From Paraliobacillus sp044383835 (GTDB taxonomy: Bacteria > Bacillota > Bacilli > Bacillales > Amphibacillaceae), in assembly GCF_044383835.1 (NCBI RefSeq), contig NZ_JBISEP010000005.1, positions 1-64,000 on the forward strand: DNA of 64,000 nucleotides. Reading direction: 5' to 3'. The position numbers were made by a program, and so were the translations under genes. How positions within the stretch are numbered: position 1 is the first letter of the stretch; the number at the start of each line of letters is the position of its first letter. This document shows, one piece after another, positions 43,147-52,194 of the stretch. Under the pieces are notes generated by a model. That model did not search any database, was not told the DNA's origin, and saw nothing but the letters and a program-made list of their open reading frames with translations.

Positions 43147-44385
43147 TCATAGTTGAGCTTTTTGTTCAAATAATCGTCCGATCTCCACAATAGTTCGCAC
43201 GGCTTTTTCCATATCATCTACAGAGATATATTCATATTTCCCATGAAAGTTTTCTCCGCCAGTAAATAGGTTTGGCGTTGGTAAGCCTTTAAATGATAAC
43301 TGTGATCCATCTGTTCCTCCACGAATAGGTTGAATGATCGGTGCTATATTTAGTTTTTTCATTGCACTTGATGCAATATCTACAATTTCATGAACCGGCT
43401 CAATTTTTTCTTTCATATTATAATATTGGTCTTTCATCTCTAGTGAAACAGCATCTGAACCGTACTTTTTATTAAAATCTAAAACAGTTTTTTCTATAAA
43501 GGATTTTTTTGAGATGAATTTTTGTTTGTCATGATCTCTGATGATGTAATAGAGTTGTGCTGTCTCTACATCACCTTCCATTGAAAGTAGGTGATAAAAA
43601 CCTTGATATCCATCAGTGAATTCTGGTGCTTCATTAGCTGGCAAACGATCATGGAAAGCCATTGCTATTTTTACAGCATGAACCATTTTATTTTTGGCTG
43701 TGCCAGGGTGTACGTTATTTCCTTTAAAAGTGATTTTTGCCGCTGCCGCATTAAAACTTTCATATTGTAATTCACCTAAAGGTCCACCATCGACTGTATA
43801 AGCAAAGTCTGCCCCGAACCTTTTCACATCAAATTTATGCGGACCACGCCCAATTTCCTCGTCTGGAGTAAATGCAATCCTTATCTCTCCACGTTTAATT
43901 TCCGGATGATCGATTAGATACTGCATTGCAGTCATAATTTCTGCGATTCCTGCTTTGTTATCTGCACCGAGAAGTGTTGTGCCATCTGTTGTAATTAATG
44001 TATGTCCGATATAATTGTGTAACTCTGGGTAATCTTGCACTTTAAGGACAACAGATTGCTCTTTATGTAAAATTATATCTTTCCCATCATAATCGTTAAT
44101 GATTTGTGGTTTAACATCCTTGCCGGTAAAGTCAGTTGCTGTGTCTAAATGTGCTAAGAACCCGATTGTTGGCACTACTTTTTCTGTATTTGATGGAAGT
44201 GTAGCCATTAGATAACAGTGTTCATCAATTGTCACGTCTTGCATACCAATCGCTTTTAATTCTTTTTCAAGTATATGTGCTAAGGTCCATTGCCCTTCGG
44301 TAGAGGGACAATTGGGATTTGATTCATCAGACTGTGTATCAATTTTCACGTATGACGTAAAACGATCAATTATTTCTTGCTTCAT
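43147..44385 (-). CDS. pepT: Peptidase T (tripeptide aminopeptidase)
   Basis: A 412-residue M20 zinc aminopeptidase removing the N-terminal residue from tripeptides. Metal and catalytic motifs: FLAHLDTATD, TTDGTTLLGADNKAG, FTPDEEIGRGPH, TVDGGPLGEL and IRGGTDGSQLSFKG. ATG 44385 follows GGAGATGAG and is preferred over the in-frame TTG two codons earlier. Single gene with its own terminator. Confidence 0.95.
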   Translation of the reverse strand: MKQEIIDRFTSYVKIDTQSDESNPNCPSTEGQWTLAHILEKELKAIGMQDVTIDEHCYLMATLPSNTEKVVPTIGFLAHLDTATDFTGKDVKPQIINDYDGKDIILHKEQSVVLKVQDYPELHNYIGHTLITTDGTTLLGADNKAGIAEIMTAMQYLIDHPEIKRGEIRIAFTPDEEIGRGPHKFDVKRFGADFAYTVDGGPLGELQYESFNAAAAKITFKGNNVHPGTAKNKMVHAVKIAMAFHDRLPANEAPEFTDGYQGFYHLLSMEGDVETAQLYYIIRDHDKQKFISKKSFIEKTVLDFNKKYGSDAVSLEMKDQYYNMKEKIEPVHEIVDIASSAMKKLNIAPIIQPIRGGTDGSQLSFKGLPTPNLFTGGENFHGKYEYISVDDMEKAVRTIVEIGRLFEQKAQL

Positions 44386-44504
44386 TACCAACTCATCTCC
44401 AATATGTTAATATTACATTTATTTTAGCATAGGTTCACTGAATCGCGAAAATCTACTCAGTAAAAAAATAGATTGTTTGAAACATAATGTTATCTCTTTG
44501 AATA

Positions 44505-45058
44505 CACTTCTTTAACAAAGACTCTTTACAACTGGATTAATGAAGGAATACTATTGATAATAAACATCGATTTAGCAATGAGGCTGAATAGTTCTACCAA
44601 CAAGAAAAGAATTTGGGTACTGGAAAATAGACAAAGTAGAATGTTACAAATCAAATGATGATGCTTTACTAATGCTGGTGGAAAGGAAGACATGTCATAA
44701 GATTATCAAGCGTATTCTTAATAAAGCCGCTTTAGCAGTTACAAACCCAAGAGGATATTTTTTCCGAATACCCTAAAATGTCTTTAAAAGCATTACAGCA
44801 TATGATAGCTCATCATTCATCCATCTTTCAGAACAAGGGGAAGGGTTTAAGATTGAGGTCTATTTTTGATACCGTGGAAAGAGTGAACGTGATAACGGTA
44901 TTATTCGAAATTTTATTAAAAAAGTGCAACCAATACATTCATACACTGACGAGCTGATTGACGGTGTCGAAAGCTGGATGAATACACTACCGCCGAAAAT
45001 ATTAGATTATCAAACATCGACAGAAAAATTTGCGAAGTTAGTTGATTGTGTCGCCTAG
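44505..45058 (+). pseudogene. IS30 family transposase relic
   Basis: Pieces of an IS30 transposase in order but in different frames: LTKTLYNWINEGIL and NIDLAMRL near 44511-44580; RKEFGYWKIDKVECYKSNDD and LLMLVERKTCHKIIKRIL near 44603-44760 (the first catalytic Asp block); and RDNGIIRNFIKKVQPIHSY, ESWMNTLPPKILDYQTSTEK near 44876-45040 (C-terminal block), ending at TAG 45056-45058. Several frameshifts and a missing middle; inactive. It marks the edge of a disturbed region. Confidence 0.8.
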
Positions 45059-45075
45059 GTAACACAATCAACTAA
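45038..45075. repeat. 14-bp perfect inverted repeat at the IS30 relic end
   Basis: TTAGTTGATTGTGT (45038-45051) and ACACAATCAACTAA (45062-45075) with a 10-nt loop spanning the transposase stop. It could be the terminator of the old transposase gene or derive from the insertion sequence end. Confidence 0.7.
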
Positions 45076-45229
45076 CTTCAAGTAAACCTGATATAATGAT
45101 TTCACAAAAGGGCTGCATTTAAATTGCAATTAAAGGATTATGTTTCTTTAAAAAATTGTGGAGTTTAGTGTTGGCATTCCACTCTGAATTTATGAATTAA
45201 GTAAAAAACTAACACTAAGTAGACATAAG

Positions 45230-45331
45230 TTATTTATTTCTAAAAGTTTTTACGACTTTTAAAATTAAAAATGCTATTATTAGGATTGTCCCTAATGATA
45301 TTAGTGCACCAACTAAGCTAAAATTACTCAT
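45230..45331 (-). CDS. 33-residue membrane peptide downstream of secreted protein
   Basis: ATG 45331 behind AAGGAGTGTG, 12 bp after the stop of the secreted-protein gene. The peptide is a single helix (LVGALISLGTILIIAFLILK) followed by a basic end VVKTFRNK. Same strand and tight spacing suggest coexpression. Could be an immunity, anchoring or toxin peptide; unknown family. Confidence 0.55.
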   Translation of the reverse strand: MSNFSLVGALISLGTILIIAFLILKVVKTFRNK

Positions 45332-45343
45332 TTTTCACACTCC

Positions 45344-46063
45344 TTAAAATGCATGCAAAGTAAACGTACCTGACGTTGTTTTTACTTCAGTATAAGCATC
45401 AGTATAAGTATATAAAACACCGATGGCAGTGTATTTAGCGGTTTTATCAATAGACCACTTTTTCTTTTTCGGGCCAGAGGTAGCTTTTCTTTGTCCATTA
45501 TACACCAAGCCTATTTTGGTTCCTCCCCCACCTATTAGACCATAAGCCGCGTTAGTTACTGTATTTCTAATATATTTTATTTTTTTTGCACTTCCAGAGG
45601 TAATTATTGTTGTAAAATTCCCTCTATAACTATTATTTAAAATTCCTATCTTAGAGTAAACTTTACCCGATATCTTAGCAGTTACCCCATACTTCTTTTT
45701 GCTTTTGTTAAAGCTAGCACTTCTACTAGATCCAATTCTTATTGCATAAGTGGATATATCATCTGGATTTTCACTTGATTCAGTAGTTGATAAAGCATAT
45801 GCTCTAATGAATTCAGTGTCTTCTGGTGAAAAAGTTTCACCAATTTGATAATTTGAATTAATTAGATGAAATCTTTCAGAGATTTGTTCTTCATTTAAAT
45901 TTTGATTAATGTCATACTTAATCTCATTTAAATCAATTGGCTTATCCACTGTCTCGTTAAGTTTTTCTGCTGATACTGGCTCTGTAAAAAATAAAACAGA
46001 AAACATTAGCAAAAATCCAATTGCAGGTGTAAAAATCATTATTTTTTTATTTCTTTTAAACAT
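45344..46063 (-). CDS. Secreted protein of unknown function
   Basis: A 239-residue protein with a strong signal peptide (basic FKRNKK, then a hydrophobic core, cut after EPVSA near residue 32). An acidic propeptide-like part (about 33-95, NEEQISERFHLINSNYQIGE) is followed by a basic, Ser/Gly/Lys/Tyr-rich domain from about 105 (SASFNKSKKKYGVTAKISGK; GGGGTKIGLVYNG; ending GTFTLHAF). No Cys. ATG 46063 has AAAGGAA before it; a start six codons upstream lacks one. The acidic/basic split and the small membrane peptide encoded next to it recall secreted antimicrobials with immunity peptides, but no family match is evident. Confidence 0.6.
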   Translation of the reverse strand: MFKRNKKIMIFTPAIGFLLMFSVLFFTEPVSAEKLNETVDKPIDLNEIKYDINQNLNEEQISERFHLINSNYQIGETFSPEDTEFIRAYALSTTESSENPDDISTYAIRIGSSRSASFNKSKKKYGVTAKISGKVYSKIGILNNSYRGNFTTIITSGSAKKIKYIRNTVTNAAYGLIGGGGTKIGLVYNGQRKATSGPKKKKWSIDKTAKYTAIGVLYTYTDAYTEVKTTSGTFTLHAF

Positions 46064-46209
46064 ATTAATTCCTTTTTTCATTAATTTATAATATACAGAA
46101 TTTTCAGAAAAATCTTAATTGCTGATTCATTTCGATTTACTATTGATACATAAAGCATTTAGTCTCCCATTTCTTTATATATAGATAAGAGAAATTTTAG
46201 TTACTGGTA

Positions 46210-46497
46210 CTACATCAACTTTAAAAAATGAGCATATGCTTTATCAGTTATATAACCCGATAAATGAAAATTAGCGAGAAAATAAAAAAGTGTTGGTTTA
46301 TATTCACGACTACCTGGTTTAAATTCGTCTAGTATAATTTGACCTGAATCGGGTTGAAGGTGTTTATATTCATATTCAATAAAGTGGTTTTGCCACTTTT
46401 GTTTATTCCGATGATGGCAGCGACTCTTATTTGGGATAGACTCACATATGTGTTGTCGATGATAATCTATGAGTCATTAAGATGTATAATCGTCTTC
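46210..46497 (-). pseudogene. Fragment of an ABC transporter ATP-binding gene
   Basis: On the minus strand a frame gives LSQIRVAAIIGINKSGKTTL with a recognisable Walker A (GxxxSGKTT), then after a frameshift NPDSGQIILDEF, and FYFLANFHLSGYITDKAYAH, the pattern of a BcrA-like ATPase (the YLPDNPxLxxYLTG region). An in-frame stop precedes IIIDN. Only the first third of an ATPase remains; the rest, with signature and Walker B, is missing. Confidence 0.6.
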
Positions 46498-46851
46498 AAA
46501 TAAAAAAGGTGTGGAATACCATGTTGCGTATAAACAGGTTAAAGACTAACCAAAACCATTTGTTCTCAACTACACTTGAAAACTTTTCTTTAAATGATAA
46601 TTGATAAGACATGAACATTGCATGCATCACCAAGAATAGATCCCTTAAAATTAATAGAAGGAAAATTTTGTTTAATTCAATTTTATTATATGAGTAATTA
46701 AATATTAATTATATAGGTATTTAATCCTGTTTTATCTATTTTTTACATAACGACCAAAAGGAGAATGAGAAGTTTGATTAACTGTATCAAAATAGCTTAA
46801 AGTTTATCCAGTTTTTCAAAACTACTTATGTTGTATTTGTAGAGTAAAAAA
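46498..46851. other. Non-coding or decayed stretch
   Basis: Very AT-rich with stops in all frames. An AAAAGGAG-like site near 46757 is followed by only a seven-codon frame. Nothing recognisable. Confidence 0.4.
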
Positions 46852-47031
46852 ATGTTGGGTAACAGAATTTTTCAAAAGTACACTCTTGAATGGCATTACA
46901 AACCAAAACTGTTGTGTGTGAAAAAACACGACATACTTATTCTTAAATATTGTAGAAAAGATGTAGATATTTTAAGAGAGTTCAATATTGACTCGAGTAT
47001 GATGAAATATATCTTTTCTGAGGATCGATAA
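46852..47031 (+). CDS. Doubtful 59-residue ORF
   Basis: ATG 46852 opens 59 codons (LGNRIFQKYTLEWHYKPKLL and onward to MKYIFSEDR). Composition is plausible for protein, but there is no ribosome binding site and no family recognised. It may be a fragment of an older gene in this degraded zone. Confidence 0.2.
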   Translation: MLGNRIFQKYTLEWHYKPKLLCVKKHDILILKYCRKDVDILREFNIDSSMMKYIFSEDR

Positions 47032-47168
47032 AAGTTACTAATCTTTCTGTAAATGGTGTTAAAAAGAGTGAAAATCGATCATTACCGCAGTACATGACAC
47101 ATTTATTGTATACATCGAAACCCTATCAGGAGGCTTGTGGATATCTTCTATTTTTAATCATTTGATCT

Positions 47169-47342
47169 GTGATTTACAATGAACGAAATGATTTAATCCT
47201 ATTAATTTTTCCAGGAATATTAGTGAAATTTGTCTGTTTGGTATATGTGCTAATTATTTTTACTGAAGTAAATCCTTGGTTTGTTTTACTTCCATATAGT
47301 ATTATTGTGGTAACGAAAGCAATAATTGATAAAGTTAATTAG
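47169..47342 (+). CDS. Doubtful membrane protein fragment
   Basis: A 57-codon frame from GTG, mostly two hydrophobic helices (LILLIFPGILVKFVCLVYVL; PWFVLLPYSIIVVTKAI). No ribosome site. Looks like the C-terminal end of a small membrane protein left after decay. Confidence 0.25.
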   Translation: MIYNERNDLILLIFPGILVKFVCLVYVLIIFTEVNPWFVLLPYSIIVVTKAIIDKVN

Positions 47343-47466
47343 AAAGAGGACAAGGAGTTTATAGTTTTCAAAGTTGAAGGTTGTCTTGTGTAAAGTTTAG
47401 GATAATTAGGTGTAGGAATTTATTGCAAACATAGAATAGATAGTTATTAGTAAAGGGGACTTCAAT

Positions 47467-48495
47467 ATGTCAGATTCAATTAATAAGCGAAAAGCAGAGC
47501 ACATTGAGCTTTGCCTAACAGGTCAAGTAACTGGAAAAACTATTTCAACAGGAATGGAATCGGTACGTTTTGTTCACAATGCATTGCCAGAAATAGATTT
47601 TAATGATGTATCTTTAGCCCAGTCATTTCTTGGTTTTAAACGAAAAACTCCTTTTCTAATTAGTTCTATGACTGGTGGAGCGGAACTAGCAGAAACAATT
47701 AATCGTAATTTAGCAATTGCGGCAGAAGAAAGGGGATGGACTTTTGCGCTAGGATCAACACGCGCTTTAGTAGAAAATGAGGAATACAGACCATCTTTTC
47801 AAATAAGAGAGTATGCTCCAACAGTTCCGATTGTTGCTAATTTAGGTGCGGTGCAATTAAATTATGGTTTTGGGGTAGAGAAGTGTCAGCAGATTATAGA
47901 GATTACAGATGCTGATCTATTGGTATTACACTTAAACGCAATTCAAGAAGTGATTCAAACTGGTGGTGATACAAATTTCTCTAATCTTTTAGGAAAGATA
48001 GAGACACTTGTGGAAAAACTAGATATTCCTGTTGGGATAAAAGAAGTTGGCTGGGGAATTGACGGAACGGTAGCAAACCAATTACGAGATGCCGGTATTG
48101 CATTTATTGATGTAGCTGGAGCTGGTGGCACATCTTGGAGCCAAGTAGAGAAGTTGCGCTCACAAGATAAAATCAAGAAAGAAGCAGCGGAAGCGTTTGT
48201 TGATTGGGGCATTCCAACGGTTGAAAGTATTGTCTCTGTTCGTGATCATGTGACCGATATCCCGGTAATTGCAAGTGGTGGGATGAAGACCGGCTTAGAT
48301 GCAGCAAAAGCAATTGCTATCGGAGCTGATATGGTTGGATTTGCACGATCTATTTTACGGGAGTCAACAGAGTCAGTGGAAAAGCTGTTAGATTTAATGG
48401 AAACGAGAGAATTAGAATTACAAATGGCTATGTTTGCTTTGGGTGTCCAGGATATAAATGAACTGAAACAAACGAATCGAGTGATTATTTCATAA
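47467..48495 (+). CDS. fni: Type 2 isopentenyl-diphosphate delta-isomerase
   Basis: A 342-residue FMN and NAD(P)H-dependent isomerase interconverting isopentenyl and dimethylallyl diphosphate. Landmarks: NKRKAEHIELCLTG, LISSMTGGAE, the Gly/Ser-rich GSTRALVENEEYRPSF, LHLNAIQEVIQTGGDTNF with the active Gln, and IASGGMKTGLDAAKAIAIGA near the FMN phosphate. AAAGGGGAC precedes the ATG. It completes the mevalonate route encoded at 10650-13755 but is transcribed alone. Confidence 0.95.
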   Translation: MSDSINKRKAEHIELCLTGQVTGKTISTGMESVRFVHNALPEIDFNDVSLAQSFLGFKRKTPFLISSMTGGAELAETINRNLAIAAEERGWTFALGSTRALVENEEYRPSFQIREYAPTVPIVANLGAVQLNYGFGVEKCQQIIEITDADLLVLHLNAIQEVIQTGGDTNFSNLLGKIETLVEKLDIPVGIKEVGWGIDGTVANQLRDAGIAFIDVAGAGGTSWSQVEKLRSQDKIKKEAAEAFVDWGIPTVESIVSVRDHVTDIPVIASGGMKTGLDAAKAIAIGADMVGFARSILRESTESVEKLLDLMETRELELQMAMFALGVQDINELKQTNRVIIS

Positions 48496-48508
48496 AAAAC
48501 AATTAGCG

Positions 48509-48557
48509 AAACACCTTTACTTTGTTGTAGTATACAATAAAAGTTTAAGGTGTTTTT
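48509..48557 (+). terminator. Terminator of fni
   Basis: AAACACCT / AGGTGTTT outer stem with extra pairing inside (TTTACTTT / AAAGTTTA), followed by TTG. Confidence 0.7.
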
Positions 48558-48656
48558 GTTCATTCGTAGTAATTTAAAGAGGAATGGCGATGTTGAACAA
48601 AGAATAATCATGATATAAATTACAATTTATTGAACAATGAATATTAGTATAAAATA

Positions 48657-48671
48657 TATTTTCAGAAAATA
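48657..48671 (+). promoter_or_regulatory. CodY box upstream of ilvD
   Basis: TATTTTCAGAAAATA matches the CodY consensus AATTTTCWGAAAATT at 13 of 15 positions. It lies 66 bp before the ilvD start. CodY represses branched-chain amino acid synthesis when isoleucine, leucine, valine and GTP are plentiful. Confidence 0.75.
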
Positions 48672-48737
48672 GAAAATATATTGAAAAGATACGTGTGAAG
48701 GATTATAGTTAATAGAAAGAGAATTGGAGGGAGAGTA

Positions 48738-50420
48738 ATGTCAAAAGATTTAAGAATTAAAAGTAATGTGTTTGATGATCCTAAACGCGCACCAAACAGA
48801 GCGATGCTACGTGCGGTTGGGGTAACCGATGAAGACTTCAAAAAGCCAATGATTGGTGTTGCAAGCACTTGGAGTGAAGTAACACCTTGTAACATTCATT
48901 TACATGAGTTAGCAGAACAAGCGAAAGAAGGTGCGAGACAAGCGGGCGGGGTACCACTGATCTTTAATACAATTACGGTATCAGATGGTATTTCCATGGG
49001 AACAGAAGGGATGCGTTATTCCCTACCAAGTCGTGATGTAATTGCTGATTCCATTGAAACAGTTGTTGGAGCAGAGAGCCTAGATGGTTATGTTGCCATT
49101 GGTGGCTGCGATAAAAATATTCCTGGTTGTTTAATCTCGATTGCTCGTTCCGATGTCCCTGCTGTGTTTGTATATGGTGGAACAATTGCACCGGGGTATC
49201 GTAACGGTGAAAAGTTAGATATCGTTTCAGTTTTTGAAGGCGTAGGAAAACATAATAATGGTGATATCTCAGATGAAGAATTGCACGGTATAGAATGCCA
49301 TGCTTGTCCGGGTGCAGGATCTTGTGGTGGAATGTACACAGCTAACACAATGGCATCCGCTGTAGAAGCATTAGGTATGAGCTTGCCTGGTAGCTCTTCA
49401 CACCCTGCTGAATCTCCTGACAAATATGAAGATACGAAGCTTGCTGGTGAAGCAGTTTATAAACTATTAGAGCAAGGTATTTATCCAAAGCATATTTTAA
49501 CGAAAAAGGCATTTGAAAATGCAATTACAGTTGTTATGGCACTTGGTGGTTCTACGAATGCTGTCTTACATCTATTGGCTATTGCACATGCTGCTGAAGT
49601 GGATCTATCCATGGATGACTTTGATCGTATTCAGAAGAAGGTACCGCATCTTGCCGATTTGAAGCCTAGTGGAAAATATGTAATGGAAGACTTATACAAA
49701 GTTGGCGGTGTGCCAGCTGTGATGAAAATGCTATACGAAAATGGTTATTTGCATGGAGATTGTTTGACGGTAACAGGCAAAACAATCGCTGAGAATCTAG
49801 CAGACGCACCTGATTTAGCTGAAGGGCAGAAGATCATTTTGCCATTAGAGAAACCATATCGTGAAACAGGCCCACTAGTTATCCTTAAAGGTAATCTAGC
49901 GCCAAACGGAGCGGTAGCCAAAGTGTCAGGAGTGAAAGTAAAACGTCACACTGGTCCTGCTCGAGTTTTTGATAATGAAACGAAAGCAACCAACGCTGTA
50001 ATGAAAAATGAAATTAATGAGGGAGACGTACTCGTTATTCGAAATGTTGGACCTAAAGGTGGACCTGGAATGCCTGAGATGTTATCTATTTCAGCAATTT
50101 TAGTCGGAAAAGGGCTTGGAGAAAAAGTCGCCTTATTAACGGACGGAAGATTCTCCGGAGGGACGCATGGATTGGTAGTAGGTCATATTGCACCAGAAGC
50201 GCAAGTAGGTGGATCAATTGCATACTTGCAAGAAGGGGACATTGTTACGATCGATTCAGAACTTCAAGAAATTACGATGGATGTATCTGAAGAAGAGATT
50301 GAACAAAGAAAACAAAACTGGAGTGCACCACCATTGTATAGTAAAGGTGTATTAGGAAAGTATGCACATAATGTGTCTTGTTCCTCAAAAGGTGCAGTAA
50401 CAGACGACTTTCACGTTTAG
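48738..50420 (+). CDS. ilvD: Dihydroxy-acid dehydratase
   Basis: A 560-residue iron-sulfur dehydratase, third step of valine and isoleucine synthesis (and of the pantothenate/leucine precursor). Cluster Cys residues lie in GGCDKNIPGC and ECHACPGAGSCGGMYTANTM; the substrate loop DGRFSGGTHGLVVGHIAPE is intact. Its length is normal. GGAGGGAG precedes the ATG. It stands alone, away from an ilv-leu operon, as in B. subtilis, with a CodY box and its own terminator. Confidence 0.95.
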   Translation: MSKDLRIKSNVFDDPKRAPNRAMLRAVGVTDEDFKKPMIGVASTWSEVTPCNIHLHELAEQAKEGARQAGGVPLIFNTITVSDGISMGTEGMRYSLPSRDVIADSIETVVGAESLDGYVAIGGCDKNIPGCLISIARSDVPAVFVYGGTIAPGYRNGEKLDIVSVFEGVGKHNNGDISDEELHGIECHACPGAGSCGGMYTANTMASAVEALGMSLPGSSSHPAESPDKYEDTKLAGEAVYKLLEQGIYPKHILTKKAFENAITVVMALGGSTNAVLHLLAIAHAAEVDLSMDDFDRIQKKVPHLADLKPSGKYVMEDLYKVGGVPAVMKMLYENGYLHGDCLTVTGKTIAENLADAPDLAEGQKIILPLEKPYRETGPLVILKGNLAPNGAVAKVSGVKVKRHTGPARVFDNETKATNAVMKNEINEGDVLVIRNVGPKGGPGMPEMLSISAILVGKGLGEKVALLTDGRFSGGTHGLVVGHIAPEAQVGGSIAYLQEGDIVTIDSELQEITMDVSEEEIEQRKQNWSAPPLYSKGVLGKYAHNVSCSSKGAVTDDFHV

Positions 50421-50446
50421 TTTATTTAAATCAAAATAAATGAATA

Positions 50447-50482
50447 AAAATAGATGTAGTATAATCGCTACATCTATTTATT
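50447..50482 (+). terminator. Terminator of ilvD
   Basis: AAATAGATGTAG / CTACATCTATTT stem with 8-nt loop, then ATTATTATTT. Confidence 0.82.
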
Positions 50483-50540
50483 ATTATTTCATACATTAGG
50501 AAATTATAAAATCTCGTTATTATAAGTCATTTTTATAATG

Positions 50541-51038
50541 AGAGTGAACGAGAAATGGGTTTTATCGTTCACTTATGTAGCTAATTTTAGCTCCAGTGTT
50601 CGATAAATGGATTATATCGTTCATTCATGTAGTAAAATAGCTCGCGAGTGTTCGATAAATGGATTATATCGTTCATTCATGTAGTAAAACAGCTCGTGAG
50701 TGTTCGATAAATGGATTATATCGTTCATTCATGTAGTAAAACAGCTCGCGAGTGTTCGATAAATGGATTATATCGTTCATTCATGTAGTAAAATGGCTCG
50801 TGAGTGTTTGATAAATGGATTATATCGTTCATTCATGTAGTAAAATGGCTCGTGAGTGTTCGATAAATGGATTATATCGTTCATTCATGTAGTAAAATAG
50901 CTCGTGAGTGTTTGATAAATGGATTATATCGTTCATTCATGTAGTAAAACAGCTCGTGAGTGTTCGATAAATGGGTTATATCGACCACTCACACATCTAA
51001 TTAAAGCGCTAGTGAACGATAAATGTGTTTTATCGATT
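50541..51038. repeat. Tandem array of 52-bp hairpin-forming units
   Basis: Units begin at 50596, 50648, 50700, 50752, 50804, 50856 and 50908 (seven full copies, exactly 52 bp apart), with an eighth partial copy from 50960. Each starts GTGTTCGATAAATGG (C or T at one position) and contains CGATA...TATCG, able to form a hairpin. Diverged single units flank the array: AGTGAACGA...TATCGTTCACT at 50542-50572 and AGTGAACGATA...TATCG at 51011-51035. Differences between copies are only a few bases. The array fills the space between the convergent ilvD and oxidase genes. Confidence 0.93.
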
Positions 51039-51081
51039 ATTAACATAGCAAATCAACGCTCAATTGTCCGATAAGAAACAT

Positions 51082-52194
51082 CTATTCGATTGCTCCTGCA
51101 ACAGGATAATTATTAGGATCAATATGTATCGTCTCTCCTAAAACAAGATCTGCTAATTGTTGTCCAAGAAATGGCCCCGTTGTTAAGCCAGACGACCCTA
51201 GTCCATTTGCTGTAAATAATTGATCATATCCAGGGATTTGTCCGATTACTGGTAAAAATCCCGGTGTACTTGGTCGAAAGCCTACTCGTGTCTCAAGCAC
51301 AGTACTTTGTGCTAATCCTGGTGCAATATCAAGTGATTTATTTAAAATTTCTTGTAAGCCAATTGGTGTCACACGATGATCAAATCCTAGATTGTTTTCA
51401 TGTGTAGCGCCGGCTATAACTCGTTGATCATCATAAGCTACTAAATAATGATCACTCGGAGGCATAACAACTGGCCATTCACTTGTATCCGTGTTTGGTA
51501 ATTGCATGTGCATAATTTGTGCTTTTTGAGCTTCTACTAAAAAATTGATACCGAGTGTTGATAGAAGTTGTTTACTCCATACGCCAGCAGTAATGATGAT
51601 GCGATCTGCGAACATAGGTTGATCATCTATCAACGCATAGACTTGTTGCTTTTCTTCTTTTAATGTAGCATTTCCTTGAATGAATTTTGCTCCGTGTTTT
51701 TTTGCAGCACGTATTAATGCATTACGAAGTTTTCGTCCATCCACCCGAGCGGCTCCACTGACATGAATTGCTCCAACTCCTTCTTTAAGAGGTGGGAACA
51801 TTTCTTTTACTTGATCGGCAGTTAATTTAGTTAAATCCCCGATCTCTGGTGCATCTTCTCTTCGCTTCATTGCACGTTTGAGCATCGCATCTAGTTTTTC
51901 TTCGGATTCCCTAATGCTAATGGCACCGACTTGTTTGTAGCCTGTATCTAATTCACCGTCATTTGTTAATTCTTTTATTAACGTTTGGTAATAACGAGCT
52001 CCTTCTTTAGCTAGAAAATACCACAACTTATTTCTTCGCTGTGATAACCAAGGGCAGACAATTCCAGCTGCAGCATCGGTTGCTTGACCAGCATGCTTCC
52101 GATCAATCACCGTTACATCCACACCTTTTTCCGCTAAGTGATATGCTGTTGACGCACCTAGTATTCCTGCACCAATAATAAGATGTTTTGTCAT
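51082..52194 (-). CDS. FAD-dependent D-amino-acid/glycine oxidase-like protein (YurR-like)
   Basis: A 370-residue DAO-family flavoprotein. Rossmann FAD motif IIGAGILGASTAYHLAEKGVDV at the N-terminus, AGIVCPWLSQRRNKLWY, a substrate domain in the middle and GFRPSTPGFLPVIGQIPGYD then ANGLGSSGLTTGPFLGQQLA near the C-terminus. It resembles B. subtilis YurR and DadA-type enzymes and would oxidise an amine of a D-amino acid, glycine or related compound. AAAAGGAG before the ATG. No thiamine genes nearby, so ThiO is unlikely. Confidence 0.85.
   Translation of the reverse strand: MTKHLIIGAGILGASTAYHLAEKGVDVTVIDRKHAGQATDAAAGIVCPWLSQRRNKLWYFLAKEGARYYQTLIKELTNDGELDTGYKQVGAISIRESEEKLDAMLKRAMKRREDAPEIGDLTKLTADQVKEMFPPLKEGVGAIHVSGAARVDGRKLRNALIRAAKKHGAKFIQGNATLKEEKQQVYALIDDQPMFADRIIITAGVWSKQLLSTLGINFLVEAQKAQIMHMQLPNTDTSEWPVVMPPSDHYLVAYDDQRVIAGATHENNLGFDHRVTPIGLQEILNKSLDIAPGLAQSTVLETRVGFRPSTPGFLPVIGQIPGYDQLFTANGLGSSGLTTGPFLGQQLADLVLGETIHIDPNNYPVAGAIE

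Noticed and set aside
50541..51038. CRISPR array
   Set aside because: The repeat period is constant, but the whole 52-bp unit is conserved and there are no variable spacers or cas genes.
51082..52194. Glycine oxidase ThiO for thiamine synthesis
   Set aside because: The protein is closer in pattern to YurR/DadA-type oxidases and there are no thiamine genes or TPP riboswitch nearby.
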